Below the pieces are notes generated by a model. That model ran no database searches and was not told the DNA's origin. It saw only the letters and a list, made by a program, of their open reading frames with translations. From Brassica napus (Eukaryota; Streptophyta; Magnoliopsida; Brassicales; Brassicaceae), in assembly GCF_020379485.1 (NCBI RefSeq), contig NC_063437.1, positions 20,423,726 to 20,487,725 of the forward strand: 64,000 nt of DNA, given 5' to 3'. Numbering within the stretch: the stretch's first letter is position 1; every line of letters starts with the position of its first letter. Made by a program: the position numbers and the translations under genes. Below are positions 14,930 through 24,543 of this stretch, piece by piece.

Positions 14930-15028
14930 CGACACGTCATCATACTCAAATTGAAATCGATGTGAGACTGCCACGTGTCCAATGTAGTGTAAAAGCATTA
15001 AATGACAATGTTTCTCTTTTAATATTTA
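14930..15028 (-). mobile_element. Helitron 5'-end fragment in opposite orientation
   Basis: The reverse complement reads as an AT-rich segment with TATTAAAAGAGAAACA and then GGACACGTGGCAG. It parallels the 5' end of the Helitron at 13522 (TATTAAAGGAGAAGC, then GACACGTGGCAG). It abuts the 3' end of that element, so two family members lie tail to tail or one is a rearranged copy. Confidence 0.45.
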
Positions 15029-15205
15029 GGGGCAGAGGCGGATCCAGCCACTCATTTAGTTTGGGACATGCAATGTAAAAAATGCTTAGATGAAAGATAT
15101 CTACATAAATTTTAAATTTTATGTGAACTATTAAAGGAAAAAAAATATTTTGTGTGGGGCACATGCCACACCCAACCTCTTCATGCGTCCGCCCCAGTAT
15201 AGGGG
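15028..15205. mobile_element. Short element with imperfect terminal inverted repeats
   Basis: The left end GGGGCAGAGGCGGATCC and the right end GCGTCCGCCCCAG are imperfect inverted repeats around about 170 bp. A similar left end precedes the hairpin at 12.17 kb. Family unknown and no clear target duplication. Confidence 0.35.
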
Positions 15206-15561
15206 ATATTTTCACATTTCAAAACGTTTCGTTTCTTCGTATCCGTTTTCGGTTCCATATGTAACGTAGAAGCACAACTAATAATTAATACTTATCGAAA
15301 CAGATATTTGTAAAACAAGGACATGTTGTACATGCTTTCATAACATTGATCCACAATAAATGACTTTATCTTCAACACACTGGCCACGATAGGCAATTAA
15401 TAAAAGAAGGATATGTTTTACCTGTAGAGTTATAGAACATCCAACAACAAAGACCAAAACAAATTACCCTATGACCTTAGTTGGTTATTTTGGGTCAAGT
15501 TTCTAAGTTTTTTTTTTATAACCTTTTATAGCACCATATTATTATTATTTGCTTCTCATTA

Positions 15562-15604
15562 GACTCTTTTATCTCTTTTTTTGGTAAAATGACTCTTGTA
15601 TCTC
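15562..15604 (-). mobile_element. Micro-retroposon just upstream of the CYP79 promoter
   Basis: GACTCTTTTATCTC (15562-15575) recurs with one mismatch at 15591-15604. The 15-nt insert on the minus strand is ATTTTACC plus poly(A). The same tail string occurs at about 62.92 kb, which suggests a shared source. Confidence 0.4.
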
Positions 15605-15610
15605 AGTATC

Positions 15611-15618
15611 TATATATA
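15611..15618 (+). promoter_or_regulatory. Probable TATA box of the CYP79 gene
   Basis: TATATATA 68 bp before the initiation codon at 15686, at suitable spacing. Confidence 0.5.
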
Positions 15619-17004
15619 TGCATGTCGATCGTTCATATTAGTATCACACATAAAATACAGAGCACTCCCAGTTTTAAAAAAAAATATGAACATGAATGTG
15701 ACTGATCCATATTGTTTCACACTTGCTGCTCTATTTTCTCTTACGTTGGTCTTGTCTCTAGCTATACGTTACTTGAGAAAACCAAAAGGTGATCAGCTTC
15801 CTCCAGGCCCAACGCGGTGGCCGATCATTGGCAACTTGTTGCAAATGGTCAAGAACCGGCCAACTCACCTGTGGATCCACCGCGTCATGAAAGACATGCA
15901 AACGGAGATAGCTTGCTTCCGCTTCGCGGGCGTCCACGTCATCACCGTAACATCAAGCGACATTGCCCGAGAAGTGCTTAGGGAAAAAGACGAGGCTCTC
16001 GCAGACAGAGCTGACTCCTACTCGAGCAATCTCATAAGCCATGGCTACAAGGACATTATTTTCTCTCCGTATGGAGAGAGTTGGAAGCTGATGAAGAAAG
16101 TGATGGTCACCAAACTAATGTCTCCGTCAACGTTAAACAAAACGCTCGGTGATAGAACTCTAGAAGCCGTAATATCGTGACGTATATCTTTAATCTATGC
16201 CGATTACAGTCAACGATTAAGTTGGTCAACGTGAGGGACGTCGCCTTAACTTATTCCCATGCGGTGATGATGAGGATGATGTTTGGCCAGAGGCATTTTG
16301 AAGAACCGGCGGAGGACGGCGGTCTCGGGCGAAAAGAAAGAGAGCACATGGACGCAATATACCAAGCTATTGATTGTTTTTTCAGCTCTAACATATCAAA
16401 TTATTTATCTTTCCTTAGAGGATGGAACATCGATGGAGAAGAGGCGAAGCTAAGAGAAGCGGTCGATATTATCAACAGGTGCAACGATCCCATCATCCAC
16501 GAGAGAATGCATTTGTGGAGGAATAAAAGTGGAAAAGAGACAGAAGAAGATTGGCTCGATACTCTTATCACGCTTAAGGATGACCAAGGGATGCCTTTAT
16601 TCACACTTGATGAGATTAGGGCTCAATGCAAGGTTAGTGATGTTCACACACTTCGCATTTTTTTGAGAAAAAGTTGGTCTAGTTAGTTAGTTAATTAATT
16701 AATCTCCTATGCATGTATTATGATGCTATATGTAGAACATCAATGTTGCAACAATCGACAATACGATGAATAACGTGGAGTGGACGATAGCCGAGATGTT
16801 GAATCATCCAGAGATTATGGAGAAAGCTACAAATGAGTTGGACATGATAGTTGGTAAAGACAGACTCGTGCAAGAATCAGACATACCACAACTCAACTAC
16901 ATCAAAGCTTGTAGCCGAGAATCTTTCCGACTTCACCCAGCTAATGCGTTCATGCCTCCTCATGGAGCCATAGAAAATACTACTCTCGCTGGTTATTTCA
17001 TCCC

Positions 17005-17048
17005 AAAAGGTAACAATAACTTGTGTTAAAAAAAAAGGTAACAATAAC
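17005..17048 (+). mobile_element. Micro-insertion that duplicated the exon 2 splice donor of CYP79
   Basis: AAAAGGTAACAATAAC occurs at 17005-17020, spanning the exon 2/intron 2 junction (donor GT at 17010), and again exactly at 17033-17048. The 12-nt insert is TTGTGTTA followed by A's. The intron therefore carries two identical 5' splice sites 28 bp apart. Use of the second would add an in-frame TAA. Confidence 0.6.
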
Positions 17049-17218
17049 AACAACAGCAACAACAAAGAGAAAAAAAACATTTGTCACGTCGTTACATGCA
17101 TGCGTGGGTTGAAAATAAGCATTCTTAACATCCTAGCAATAGGTGATGCCCCAAGGCTCACAAGAAAAAAAAAAGAAAAAAAAGAGGTCCAAATATATTT
17201 TTACATACATATATCATA

Positions 17219-17566
17219 TGTCCAGGAGCAAAGCTAGAACATATAATTACTGGGAACATATTTTAATAAAAATATTAAAACAGAAGGACAGAATCAGAAA
17301 TTCATGCTATATATACATACATTAATTATATGACTAGGGGCAAAGCTATAAGAGATTATTATTGAGGATTTATTTCAATAAATAATATAAATTAAAAACA
17401 GAAGGACGCAATAATAAATTCATGAAACAAAAGGGTAAACTGAAAAAAAAAAACAATTGATGAATTACCTGAGTTTCTAAATTTAAACAATTGTCGTTAT
17501 AGAACACTTTAAAAAAATAGTGGGTGCACTTGCACCCATAGCTAATAAAGTAGCTTAACCCCTGCG
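17219..17566. repeat. Repeat insertion with tandem units inside CYP79 intron 2
   Basis: Two diverged units of about 113 bp start at about 17225 (GAGCAAAGCTAG) and 17338 (GGGCAAAGCTAT); each contains AACAGAAGGACG/A near its end. The block ends with the small palindrome GGGTGCACTTGCACCC near 17522. This is probably a non-autonomous transposon that enlarged the intron to 638 bp. Family not identified. Confidence 0.5.
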
Positions 17567-18369
17567 TATGTCATTAAGTGTTTTATCAGGATACAGTAGA
17601 AAATTATATGACCTATGTGTGCTATGTATGTTAAATTGCAATGACAGGCAGCCAAATCTTTGTGAGCCGTTTAGGACTTGGTCGGAACCCTAAGATATGG
17701 GACGAGCCTGAGGCATTCAAGCCAGAAAGACATCTTTATGACCGTGCTAGAGACCCAATGGGAGTGACTCTGATGGAACCGGATATGAGGTTCGTGATAT
17801 TTAGCACTGGCCGGCGTGCCTGCGCAGGAACTAAGATTGGGGCATCTATGACCATCATGTTATTAGCTAGGCTTCTCCAGGGGTTCGAGTGGACTCGTCC
17901 TCCAGGTACAAGCCAAATAGAGCTAGTCTCAGCTGAGAGCAACTTGTTTATGGCCAAGCCTCTAGTCGCATCTGTCAAGCCCAGGTTGGCTCCTCATTTA
18001 TATCCGAAAATGCAGATCTGAAATGTCGAGAGACTAAATCATCAAGATGTTGATGTGCAAGTTAAGTCAAATAAGGTTTAAATTTCCAACCAAGTTCTCT
18101 CAGAGTTTTGGTGAAAACCCTGATTACTATGCATCCCAGTTATTTTAAAGTTATTTTTTATAATTAATATGTTTTGTGTGATTTTATATATATAAAATAA
18201 ATATCTCAGTTTCGTTAAGAGCTTGACCATGATAAATCCTGTATAATATGTTGGTTTAATTTCTTATTAGCTTTGTTCATATATATGTTGGTTTAGTACT
18301 TATTAGCTTTGTTTATGTTTCACGTGTACTTAAACTCTATATTGTACACATTATACGCATAATGAATAA

Positions 18370-18510
18370 CTAGATTTTAACCCGTGATTTGCAATTACGG
18401 AATTATTTTTTTTGTTTTACAAAACTATAATTTACCAAACATCTAATTTTGTACATATTTTGTTTGGTTTTAATATTGTACTAGGTGTTTTGCCCTTACA
18501 TGTGGGCATA
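18370..18510 (-). mobile_element. Two nested Helitron 3' termini, minus orientation
   Basis: Read on the minus strand, two CTAG-T ends occur at 18370 and 18481. The first follows a hairpin CCGTAATT...AATCACGG (18381-18400). The second follows TGCCC...GGGCA (around 18491-18508). Each fits a Helitron 3' end next to host T. The 5' ends were not located. Confidence 0.5.
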
Positions 18511-19264
18511 ATATGTTATAATAACTTATTAATATATGCATTATAATTTAAAGACTATTATGACAAGTTTAAATTGAACATCAAATTACTTCTATATGAG
18601 AAAGTTTTTGTTAATTTTTTTTATTCATGCATTTTTTGAAAAATCTCTTTATACACTACATTCATTAATAACTAATAAATATAATAAATAAATCTTTAAG
18701 ATAACTGAATATTATCTTTTAATTATATAATTTTAAATTTGTACATGATTAATATTTGAGTATGCATCTTTCAGTTTTTTAATTTTTTATAACTTAAAAA
18801 CAAGTTTTCAAATAACAACACAATATATATAGATAAATCGTCCTTTAATTTTATAAAATAAGTTTTCTTTGTAATTTGTAATTTTTATTATGTTAATTTA
18901 TAAGTTGTTATATAATCTGAGAAGTAAATTTAACTATTTATTCATAGTAACCAATCATATATGCTTGTGGAAATCTCTTGCTGGCTACATGAGAATTGAA
19001 ATTAGTTGATCTTTTGATTCTTGAATAAACTTATTGGTGTATGTCTCGTAGGATATCGTGATATTTATTTCTATTGATTAGTTTTCTATTATAAATATTA
19101 TAAAATATATAATTATATAATAATATGTATATATAGTATAGATTATCAAACTAATGATTTAGCTTAAAGTAATAAAAATATGACAAATAATTAAAAATAT
19201 TGAGAACATGAAAAATAAACAAATTGCCTAAAATCATGGAAAAAATGATAAGTAAGCAAATAAT

Positions 19265-20095
19265 GACTGGGCACAAGGCGAGTACTCGCTATTTTGCGTG
19301 TACTTGCTACTTGACTTGCCTTGCACGAGTAATAAAATTTTTGACTTGTACTTGACTTGTTTAAACTAGTACTTGCTATTTCGAGTACTTGATAAAAAAT
19401 GAATTACTTGCAAGTTACTTACTCCACTCTATTACTTGCTATTTACGAGTACTTTTAAACTATTTACAAGTACTTGTGAACTATTTCCGAATTTTTCTGA
19501 GTATTTAAGAATTATTTTACAAAATAATATTTTATTAGAAATAGATATGAAAATTTGTTTTATTTATTTTATACTAAAAATAACATGTTAATTACTTTAA
19601 ACGGAATATTCATTCATATTATACAGAAGACAAATAAAAAAAATAAAAACTATTTTGATATATAAGCTTTTTATAATTTTTTACAATGAAAAAAATGTCT
19701 TTTCTAAGAAAGTAACAGATAGTAACAAGCCATATAGCTAAATTTTTAATACTAGTTACTATTTAATACTTGACTAGATGACAACAAGTATTTAAAAGTT
19801 AAGACGGATATGAAACAAGTAATAAGTATAAGAAGAGTAATGAGTATTTTTGTCTAATCCTAAATGAAAGTAAAAGAAAGTATGCATATTTAATAGATAT
19901 CAAGTAATGGAGCAAGTAACCAAACGACTAACGAATCAAGTACTAAAAGTAATAATGATACTTGATATTTGCTTTGGCCTTGTAAGTAATGAAAATTATC
20001 CACTTGTTATTTGATTTGACAACACCGAATACTTGAATTTTCAAGGCGGGTACTAGTCGAATATCAAGTTTAAGGTGAGTAATGAATAACGATGC
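19265..20095. repeat. ACTTG/CAAGT-rich repeat block
   Basis: The first about 220 bp are packed with ACTTG (GTACTTG, CTACTTGACTTG, TTACTTGC and so on). The far end carries CAAGT forms. AAGGCGAGTACTCG at the left and AAGGCGGGTACTAGTCG at the right look like related termini. This suggests a non-autonomous transposon of unknown class. Confidence 0.45.
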
Positions 20096-21372
20096 TACTT
20101 CTTAAATAATAGTAGTATAATAAATGTATATTCTCAAATATCGAACGTGTTTTTCAGTTTAATGTATGATGTCCTACCACGAGGGATGATTGTTGAATCT
20201 ATCTTGTTCGGACAAAAAGCAATTATTCTGATAGTGGCGGTGGGTACAAACGAAAGCTTACCCAAACAGTTTAATTAAGAAAAGTGCATGAATAATAGCA
20301 ACCGGACCCCGTGCTGTGAAACACTGTGAACCATGTGGTAAAGTACGCGGCAATTGATGATTTGATGGAATATCCCTTTAAACAGAGTTCTTCTCAACAT
20401 TCGCGAGGCTTTGAAACAATTATCAAATCATTAATATATAATCAGTCTAAGGAAGAAAACATAAAAAAAATATTAAGCACAGATAATTTGAAAATTATAA
20501 AAGAATGTTTCATTTCACTATGTCCAAAATTAATTATGGTTAGAACTAAGGAGTTAAAAAAAGCCAACTATAGAGTTAAGAGACGAGGTTGCATGTAGAC
20601 GAGCGTACATCTCTGTCTAAATAGCATTAATATATTCTTGGAATGCTAGTTTCAAAATTAGATAAGCATTTTTGTGTAGACCAGCCACAATATTACCATG
20701 ATGTCTGCCTTTTCCGTGAAAAAAAAGACCAAAATTCATCAGTTGAAAATGCAATCAAAGAAGAGGTGATGTGGTGACTCATTATAGCTATTGCAAAGGA
20801 TACATGACGATGAAACGGGAAGACCCCAACTATGTAACATATCGTCTCAATTATTTCAAGGTCATGTTAAAAAAATATTAATGTTATACTTAAGTATGTA
20901 GTTTTAAAAGTTAACGTTTTATAGTTTTTAAAATTATAAACTCTAAATGTAGCAGTATATCTAAAAAAATAAAATTTTAGACAATAATTTATGTTTCTAT
21001 TTTTAATTTTTTTTAAATCTGGAGCTTATTTGACCGCTTCACTTGTATATATTACTATTAAAGGGCATGAACTGATGGACATGTCCATTGTGTGCAATCT
21101 ACACCTTGCTGATACTGCCTGTGAACCAAACAAACTTACAAAAGAATGCTAGCTTACGTACTGTTCCAAAGGACTAATAGTTAATTAACCAAGTTGCAAA
21201 TGTTTGTGAACATGTCAGGATCGCAATCACATGTTATGTCAATCAGAGGCCCAAGATTAGCCCAATTATCAAGCTCAACAGAACCAGGCAAAAGACACTT
21301 TCCTCTTCCTTTTTTTAACAGAATCAAAGATCAAAGGCTAAGTAAGACCTTAATTAAAAAAAAAAAACAAGA

Positions 21373-21392
21373 ATCATCATCATCATCATCAT
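21373..21392. repeat. (ATC)n microsatellite
   Basis: About six ATC units in the 3' flank of SD3-1. Confidence 0.85.
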
Positions 21393-21445
21393 CCTTCACT
21401 ACAACTTGTTAAATCAGATACCTCAAACTATACAAACACTTAACT

Positions 21446-23728
21446 TCACTCTCTTACAGACTCATACAAAGACTGACCAGACTCTGATGAGTTAGTAGCC
21501 GATGATCTTGCACAAACAAAAGGCGGTGGCGGTGGATCAACAGACAATGTACCTTCCAAAACCTTCACCACTTCCCCCATAGACGGTCTCAACCGCTCAT
21601 CCACCTGAACACACCAGAAAGAGATTCTCAAAACCCTCTCAAGCTCCTCTACATCAAACCCACCTTCTAAACTTCTGTCCACAACGGTTTCTCCCCTCCC
21701 TTCAATCCATTCTCTATACACCCACTCCTCCTCATACCCACCAGTCACCAAAGCCAAAACCATCTTCCCAAAATCCTCAACGTCTTTATCAGCAGCACAC
21801 GAGCCAAATCCATATTCTGTCAGCTTAGCTTCAAACTCCTCACCTATCAGAATGTTCCCAAGGCTCAAGCTCCCATGACTGACGAACTCTCTGCACTCCG
21901 AGTGGAGATAGAAGAGAGCTTTCGCCACGCTTAAGCAAACGTCGTTTCTTCTCCTCCACGTTAGGTTTTTAGCGTGGTGGTCAAGTAAAGACCCGTTCTT
22001 AGCGTATTCATAAACAAGAAACCTCTTCCCTCGCTCGCAGCAATAGCCTTCAAGCTTAGCTAAGTTCTTGTGATGCATTGTCCCAATCTTCGCCGCAGAG
22101 CTTCTAAACTTCCTCTCCTCTGTCAACGCTCCTTCAATCTCTTTAACCAAAACAAGTTCGTTCTCGGACATAACCCCCTTGAACATCTTTGGTCCTATGT
22201 TATCCTCAAAGTCATTAGTCATCTCCTTGATCTCATCAACAGAGAACACAACCACTCCTTTGGGGTTGGGGTTTCTCACCCGTTCAGCTCTCTTCACAGC
22301 TTCCTTCTTCTTCCTCTTATAAACATACACAATGACACAAACCTGGAAGGCAAGAAACAACACAAACGTAGTGGAAGTTACCCCGAGAAGACAAGAGAGA
22401 CAGACACTATGACTCTTCTTCGTCACACTCCCCACTACTTCCCCCTTTGAAGGATCAACAGCCCTTGGGTCTAAACACGTTTTAACATAAGACACCGAGC
22501 TAAGAGACGCATCATAGTATCCACTAACGTATCTAGTCAGCTTCATTACACACTGAGGCTTCTCCACATCGTTCTTGTAAGTAACCGCAGTGCAAGCATC
22601 ATCCTCCAAACACATCTTCTTGCATCTCAGTGAGCTAACCGGAGACACAACGGTATCATTAGCCGGATAAATCCCATACAACTCCATGTTCTCGAACGTC
22701 ACCATGCTGAAACCAGACTTGCAGCTTAGCTTCTGGTAAGGCGTCAAGCACTTGGATGCAAAAGCGTTGTAAGGACAAGTGCACTGAGAGTCTCCTGAGC
22801 CGTTAAAGGAGCAAACTTGCGATCCGCAGGTGGCGAATACACGGCACTGATTCTCAACAGCTTGCCAGACAGTTCTCCAAGTCCTTGAAGCGTCCTGGAA
22901 CGAGTACATTCTGAGGTTACCGTCTCTGTCTAGTCTAAGGAACCGGAACTTCACTGTGTCGTTATGGTCTTCTCCAAAAACAGACCAAACCGGTTTAGTT
23001 ATGTCTTGATGGGAGACAAGTAAAGCTCCCTCTGGTGTAAGAACAGCACTGAGATTCTCCCTCTTCTTGACTGCTTCTTGATTGGTGCTTGACCAGAAAG
23101 TGATGTTACTCTCCCACCTCAGCTCCAACCTCCCTGAACCCACCATGTGAAGGCTGTAATAGCTAGACCTGGAACTCTCACTAGCGGCTCTAAGCATCTC
23201 AAAAGCCTTCAGCTTTTGGTTCGGTAGTAAAGTATCAGCAGGAGTGTCAAAGCTCTCCCAAACAATCTCCTCTTTATCATCCAACAACACGAGGTTACCA
23301 TCATCACCTAACAAAGCAGAGGAAACAGAGGAAAAAACAGAGTGAACAGAGAACCGGTTCGTTTTGCTGGTCCAAACCGGTACACCCAAAGAGGAATCAA
23401 ACAAAACCAAATCTCCATCAGAAGTGAGTTCAAAGTAAGAGGCGTTGTCTGAAACGGAGACACCAGCTCCAGCTACCCAGACGACTTTTCTTTGATCAGA
23501 GGGGATGGATTGGGAGTTAAACCGGATACCGATGCTAAACCGGTTAGGCAAACCGGGAGGGGTGAAGAAACCTAACGCAAAGTCTCCGTTTTTAGATACC
23601 CACGAGGCGTTTTCTTCACCGACCACGAGCTTGGAACCGAGCTGAATCTCTGAAGCCACGAAGGGGAGGAGGCATAGAGAGAGAGACAGGAACAGAGCTT
23701 GAAGAAGAAGGTTCATCTCTGTTTTCAT
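21446..23728 (-). CDS. SD31: G-type lectin S-receptor-like kinase SD3-1, probable pseudokinase
   Basis: An intronless frame of 760 residues. In order: signal peptide (1-26), bulb-type mannose-binding lectin region (about 30-160), a second lectin-like stretch, a Cys-rich PAN/EGF-like region (about 295-420), one transmembrane helix (about 443-470) with a basic stop-transfer KRKKK, then a kinase-like domain (about 498-730). It matches what I know of At2g41890 and sits at the expected place left of OXS2. The kinase core is degenerate. There is no Gly-rich loop (IGPKMFKG), the catalytic HRDLKPEN is replaced by SHGSLSLGN (617-625), and DFG is replaced by YGFG (639-642). A candidate VAIK-type Lys remains in LVKEIE. 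It is likely a plasma-membrane receptor signalling without catalysis. Start chosen at the first Met ahead of the signal peptide. Confidence 0.9.
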   Translation of the reverse strand: MKTEMNLLLQALFLSLSLCLLPFVASEIQLGSKLVVGEENASWVSKNGDFALGFFTPPGLPNRFSIGIRFNSQSIPSDQRKVVWVAGAGVSVSDNASYFELTSDGDLVLFDSSLGVPVWTSKTNRFSVHSVFSSVSSALLGDDGNLVLLDDKEEIVWESFDTPADTLLPNQKLKAFEMLRAASESSRSSYYSLHMVGSGRLELRWESNITFWSSTNQEAVKKRENLSAVLTPEGALLVSHQDITKPVWSVFGEDHNDTVKFRFLRLDRDGNLRMYSFQDASRTWRTVWQAVENQCRVFATCGSQVCSFNGSGDSQCTCPYNAFASKCLTPYQKLSCKSGFSMVTFENMELYGIYPANDTVVSPVSSLRCKKMCLEDDACTAVTYKNDVEKPQCVMKLTRYVSGYYDASLSSVSYVKTCLDPRAVDPSKGEVVGSVTKKSHSVCLSCLLGVTSTTFVLFLAFQVCVIVYVYKRKKKEAVKRAERVRNPNPKGVVVFSVDEIKEMTNDFEDNIGPKMFKGVMSENELVLVKEIEGALTEERKFRSSAAKIGTMHHKNLAKLEGYCCERGKRFLVYEYAKNGSLLDHHAKNLTWRRRNDVCLSVAKALFYLHSECREFVSHGSLSLGNILIGEEFEAKLTEYGFGSCAADKDVEDFGKMVLALVTGGYEEEWVYREWIEGRGETVVDRSLEGGFDVEELERVLRISFWCVQVDERLRPSMGEVVKVLEGTLSVDPPPPPFVCARSSATNSSESGQSLYESVRE

Positions 23729-24333
23729 CTCAACATCATTTTCTCAATTTTCCTGAGAGAAAAGATTTTGAAAAATCTAATCTTGAAATGTTTGGCAGGT
23801 AATTAAAGGTCTCACCTTTGGACCCACATCAAAGTTTCAAGTATCAAAAACTTGACCGGAGCAATTAAAAGATTTGACTGTAAAAACAGAGACTTTAAGC
23901 TTTTAAAAAATGGGACCCAAGAATAACAGAGAATGAAGCTGTAAGAGGAAGACAGAGAGGAGGCACTAACCCAGTAGCAGGTAGATGGAGAAGTAGACAG
24001 AGGAGATTGAGAGAAGGAGATAGCAAGTGGTGGTGGTGTGGATACTTTTTGAGAGAATATCTAAACCGGTTTTAGGTAGTGTGAAAGAGGAAGTGGTTTT
24101 TAAGGGAAAACATTTTGTGAAGAAGGCTTTAATTGAAGTTTGTCTTGTTACCGTTTACGAGTTGTCTTTTTAAAGAATGCAAACAAAAGGAGTGTTGTTA
24201 CAGGAAGATAATGAGGATTTACTATAGTTTTTGAAACGTCTAACTACAGTTTAGACAATGATGATGATAATAAAGCATCAATAATTACAAAGTTAAAAAA
24301 AGAAACTCATAATTACAGTTTCCCAAAATCAAC

Positions 24334-24543
24334 AGATATCCAGCTCCAATGATGCACAAAAAAATTCTCTATATTTCATTATAAAATAGATTAACTCTAT
24401 TATAGAGTTGGATTTACTCTAATGGTTAATATAGTAATTCTATTATAAAGTAAACCATTAAAGTAAATCCAACTTTATAATAGATTTACTTTATTTTAAA
24501 GTAAAATACAGAGAAATTTTTGTGTTCCATCGGAGATGTTCTA
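24334..24543. mobile_element. Foldback MITE
   Basis: The element folds back on itself. The left arm (CTCCAATGATGCACAAAA to GAGTTGGATTTACTCTAATGGTT) is the imperfect reverse complement of the right arm (AACCATTAAAGTAAATCC to TGTTCCATCGGAGATG) around a spacer of about 24 bp. It is AT-rich and carries no coding. Confidence 0.7.

Larger units (their letters stand above)
7867..15685. other. TE-rich spacer between the two divergent P450 genes
   Basis: A 7.8-kb, strongly AT-rich region with no convincing gene. It holds the CYP83A1 promoter, a tRNA-type SINE, a degraded second SINE, a foldback hairpin, AT and T-rich satellites, Helitron sequence and a possible short TIR element (15.03-15.2 kb). These are itemised separately. 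A GCGGTTGCGG-rich patch at about 10.80-10.97 kb looks like a piece of another repeat family. Confidence 0.6.
15686..18021 (+). pseudogene. Cytochrome P450 CYP79C-like (amino acid N-hydroxylase), frameshifted
   Basis: CYP79 enzymes convert amino acids to aldoximes, the first committed step of glucosinolate synthesis. Exons 15686-16632, 16736-17009 and 17648-18021 have correct GT-AG borders and the CYP79 two-intron pattern (after the DEIRAQC and FIPKG motifs). Seen: an N-terminal anchor, hinge PPGP, ExxR in [10 protein letters not shown], the CYP79-type PERH motif, and the heme loop FSTGRRACAG. The wording (for example [24 protein letters not shown]) fits subfamily C best from memory. Exon 1 carries a one-base shift near 16169. 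The frame ends at TGA 16178-16180, yet the following bases continue the P450 sequence (VTYIFNL...) in the next frame. If real, the product is truncated at about 165 residues. All other parts look intact, implying recent loss or a sequence error. The exon 2 donor is duplicated (see 17005-17048). Confidence 0.85.
18022..21445. other. Intergenic repeats between CYP79 and SD3-1
   Basis: AT-rich 3.4 kb. It contains two Helitron 3' termini (18370, 18481), an ACTTG/CAAGT-dense repeat (19.27-20.1 kb), and toward the right the 3' flank of SD3-1 with an (ATC)n microsatellite (21373-21392). A 90-codon open frame at 20326-20598 has no recognisable motif and I do not call it a gene. Confidence 0.55.

Noticed and set aside
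20326..20598. 90-codon open frame between CYP79 and SD3-1
   Set aside because: No motif, no splice support, AT-rich Lys/Ile composition expected of random open frames here.
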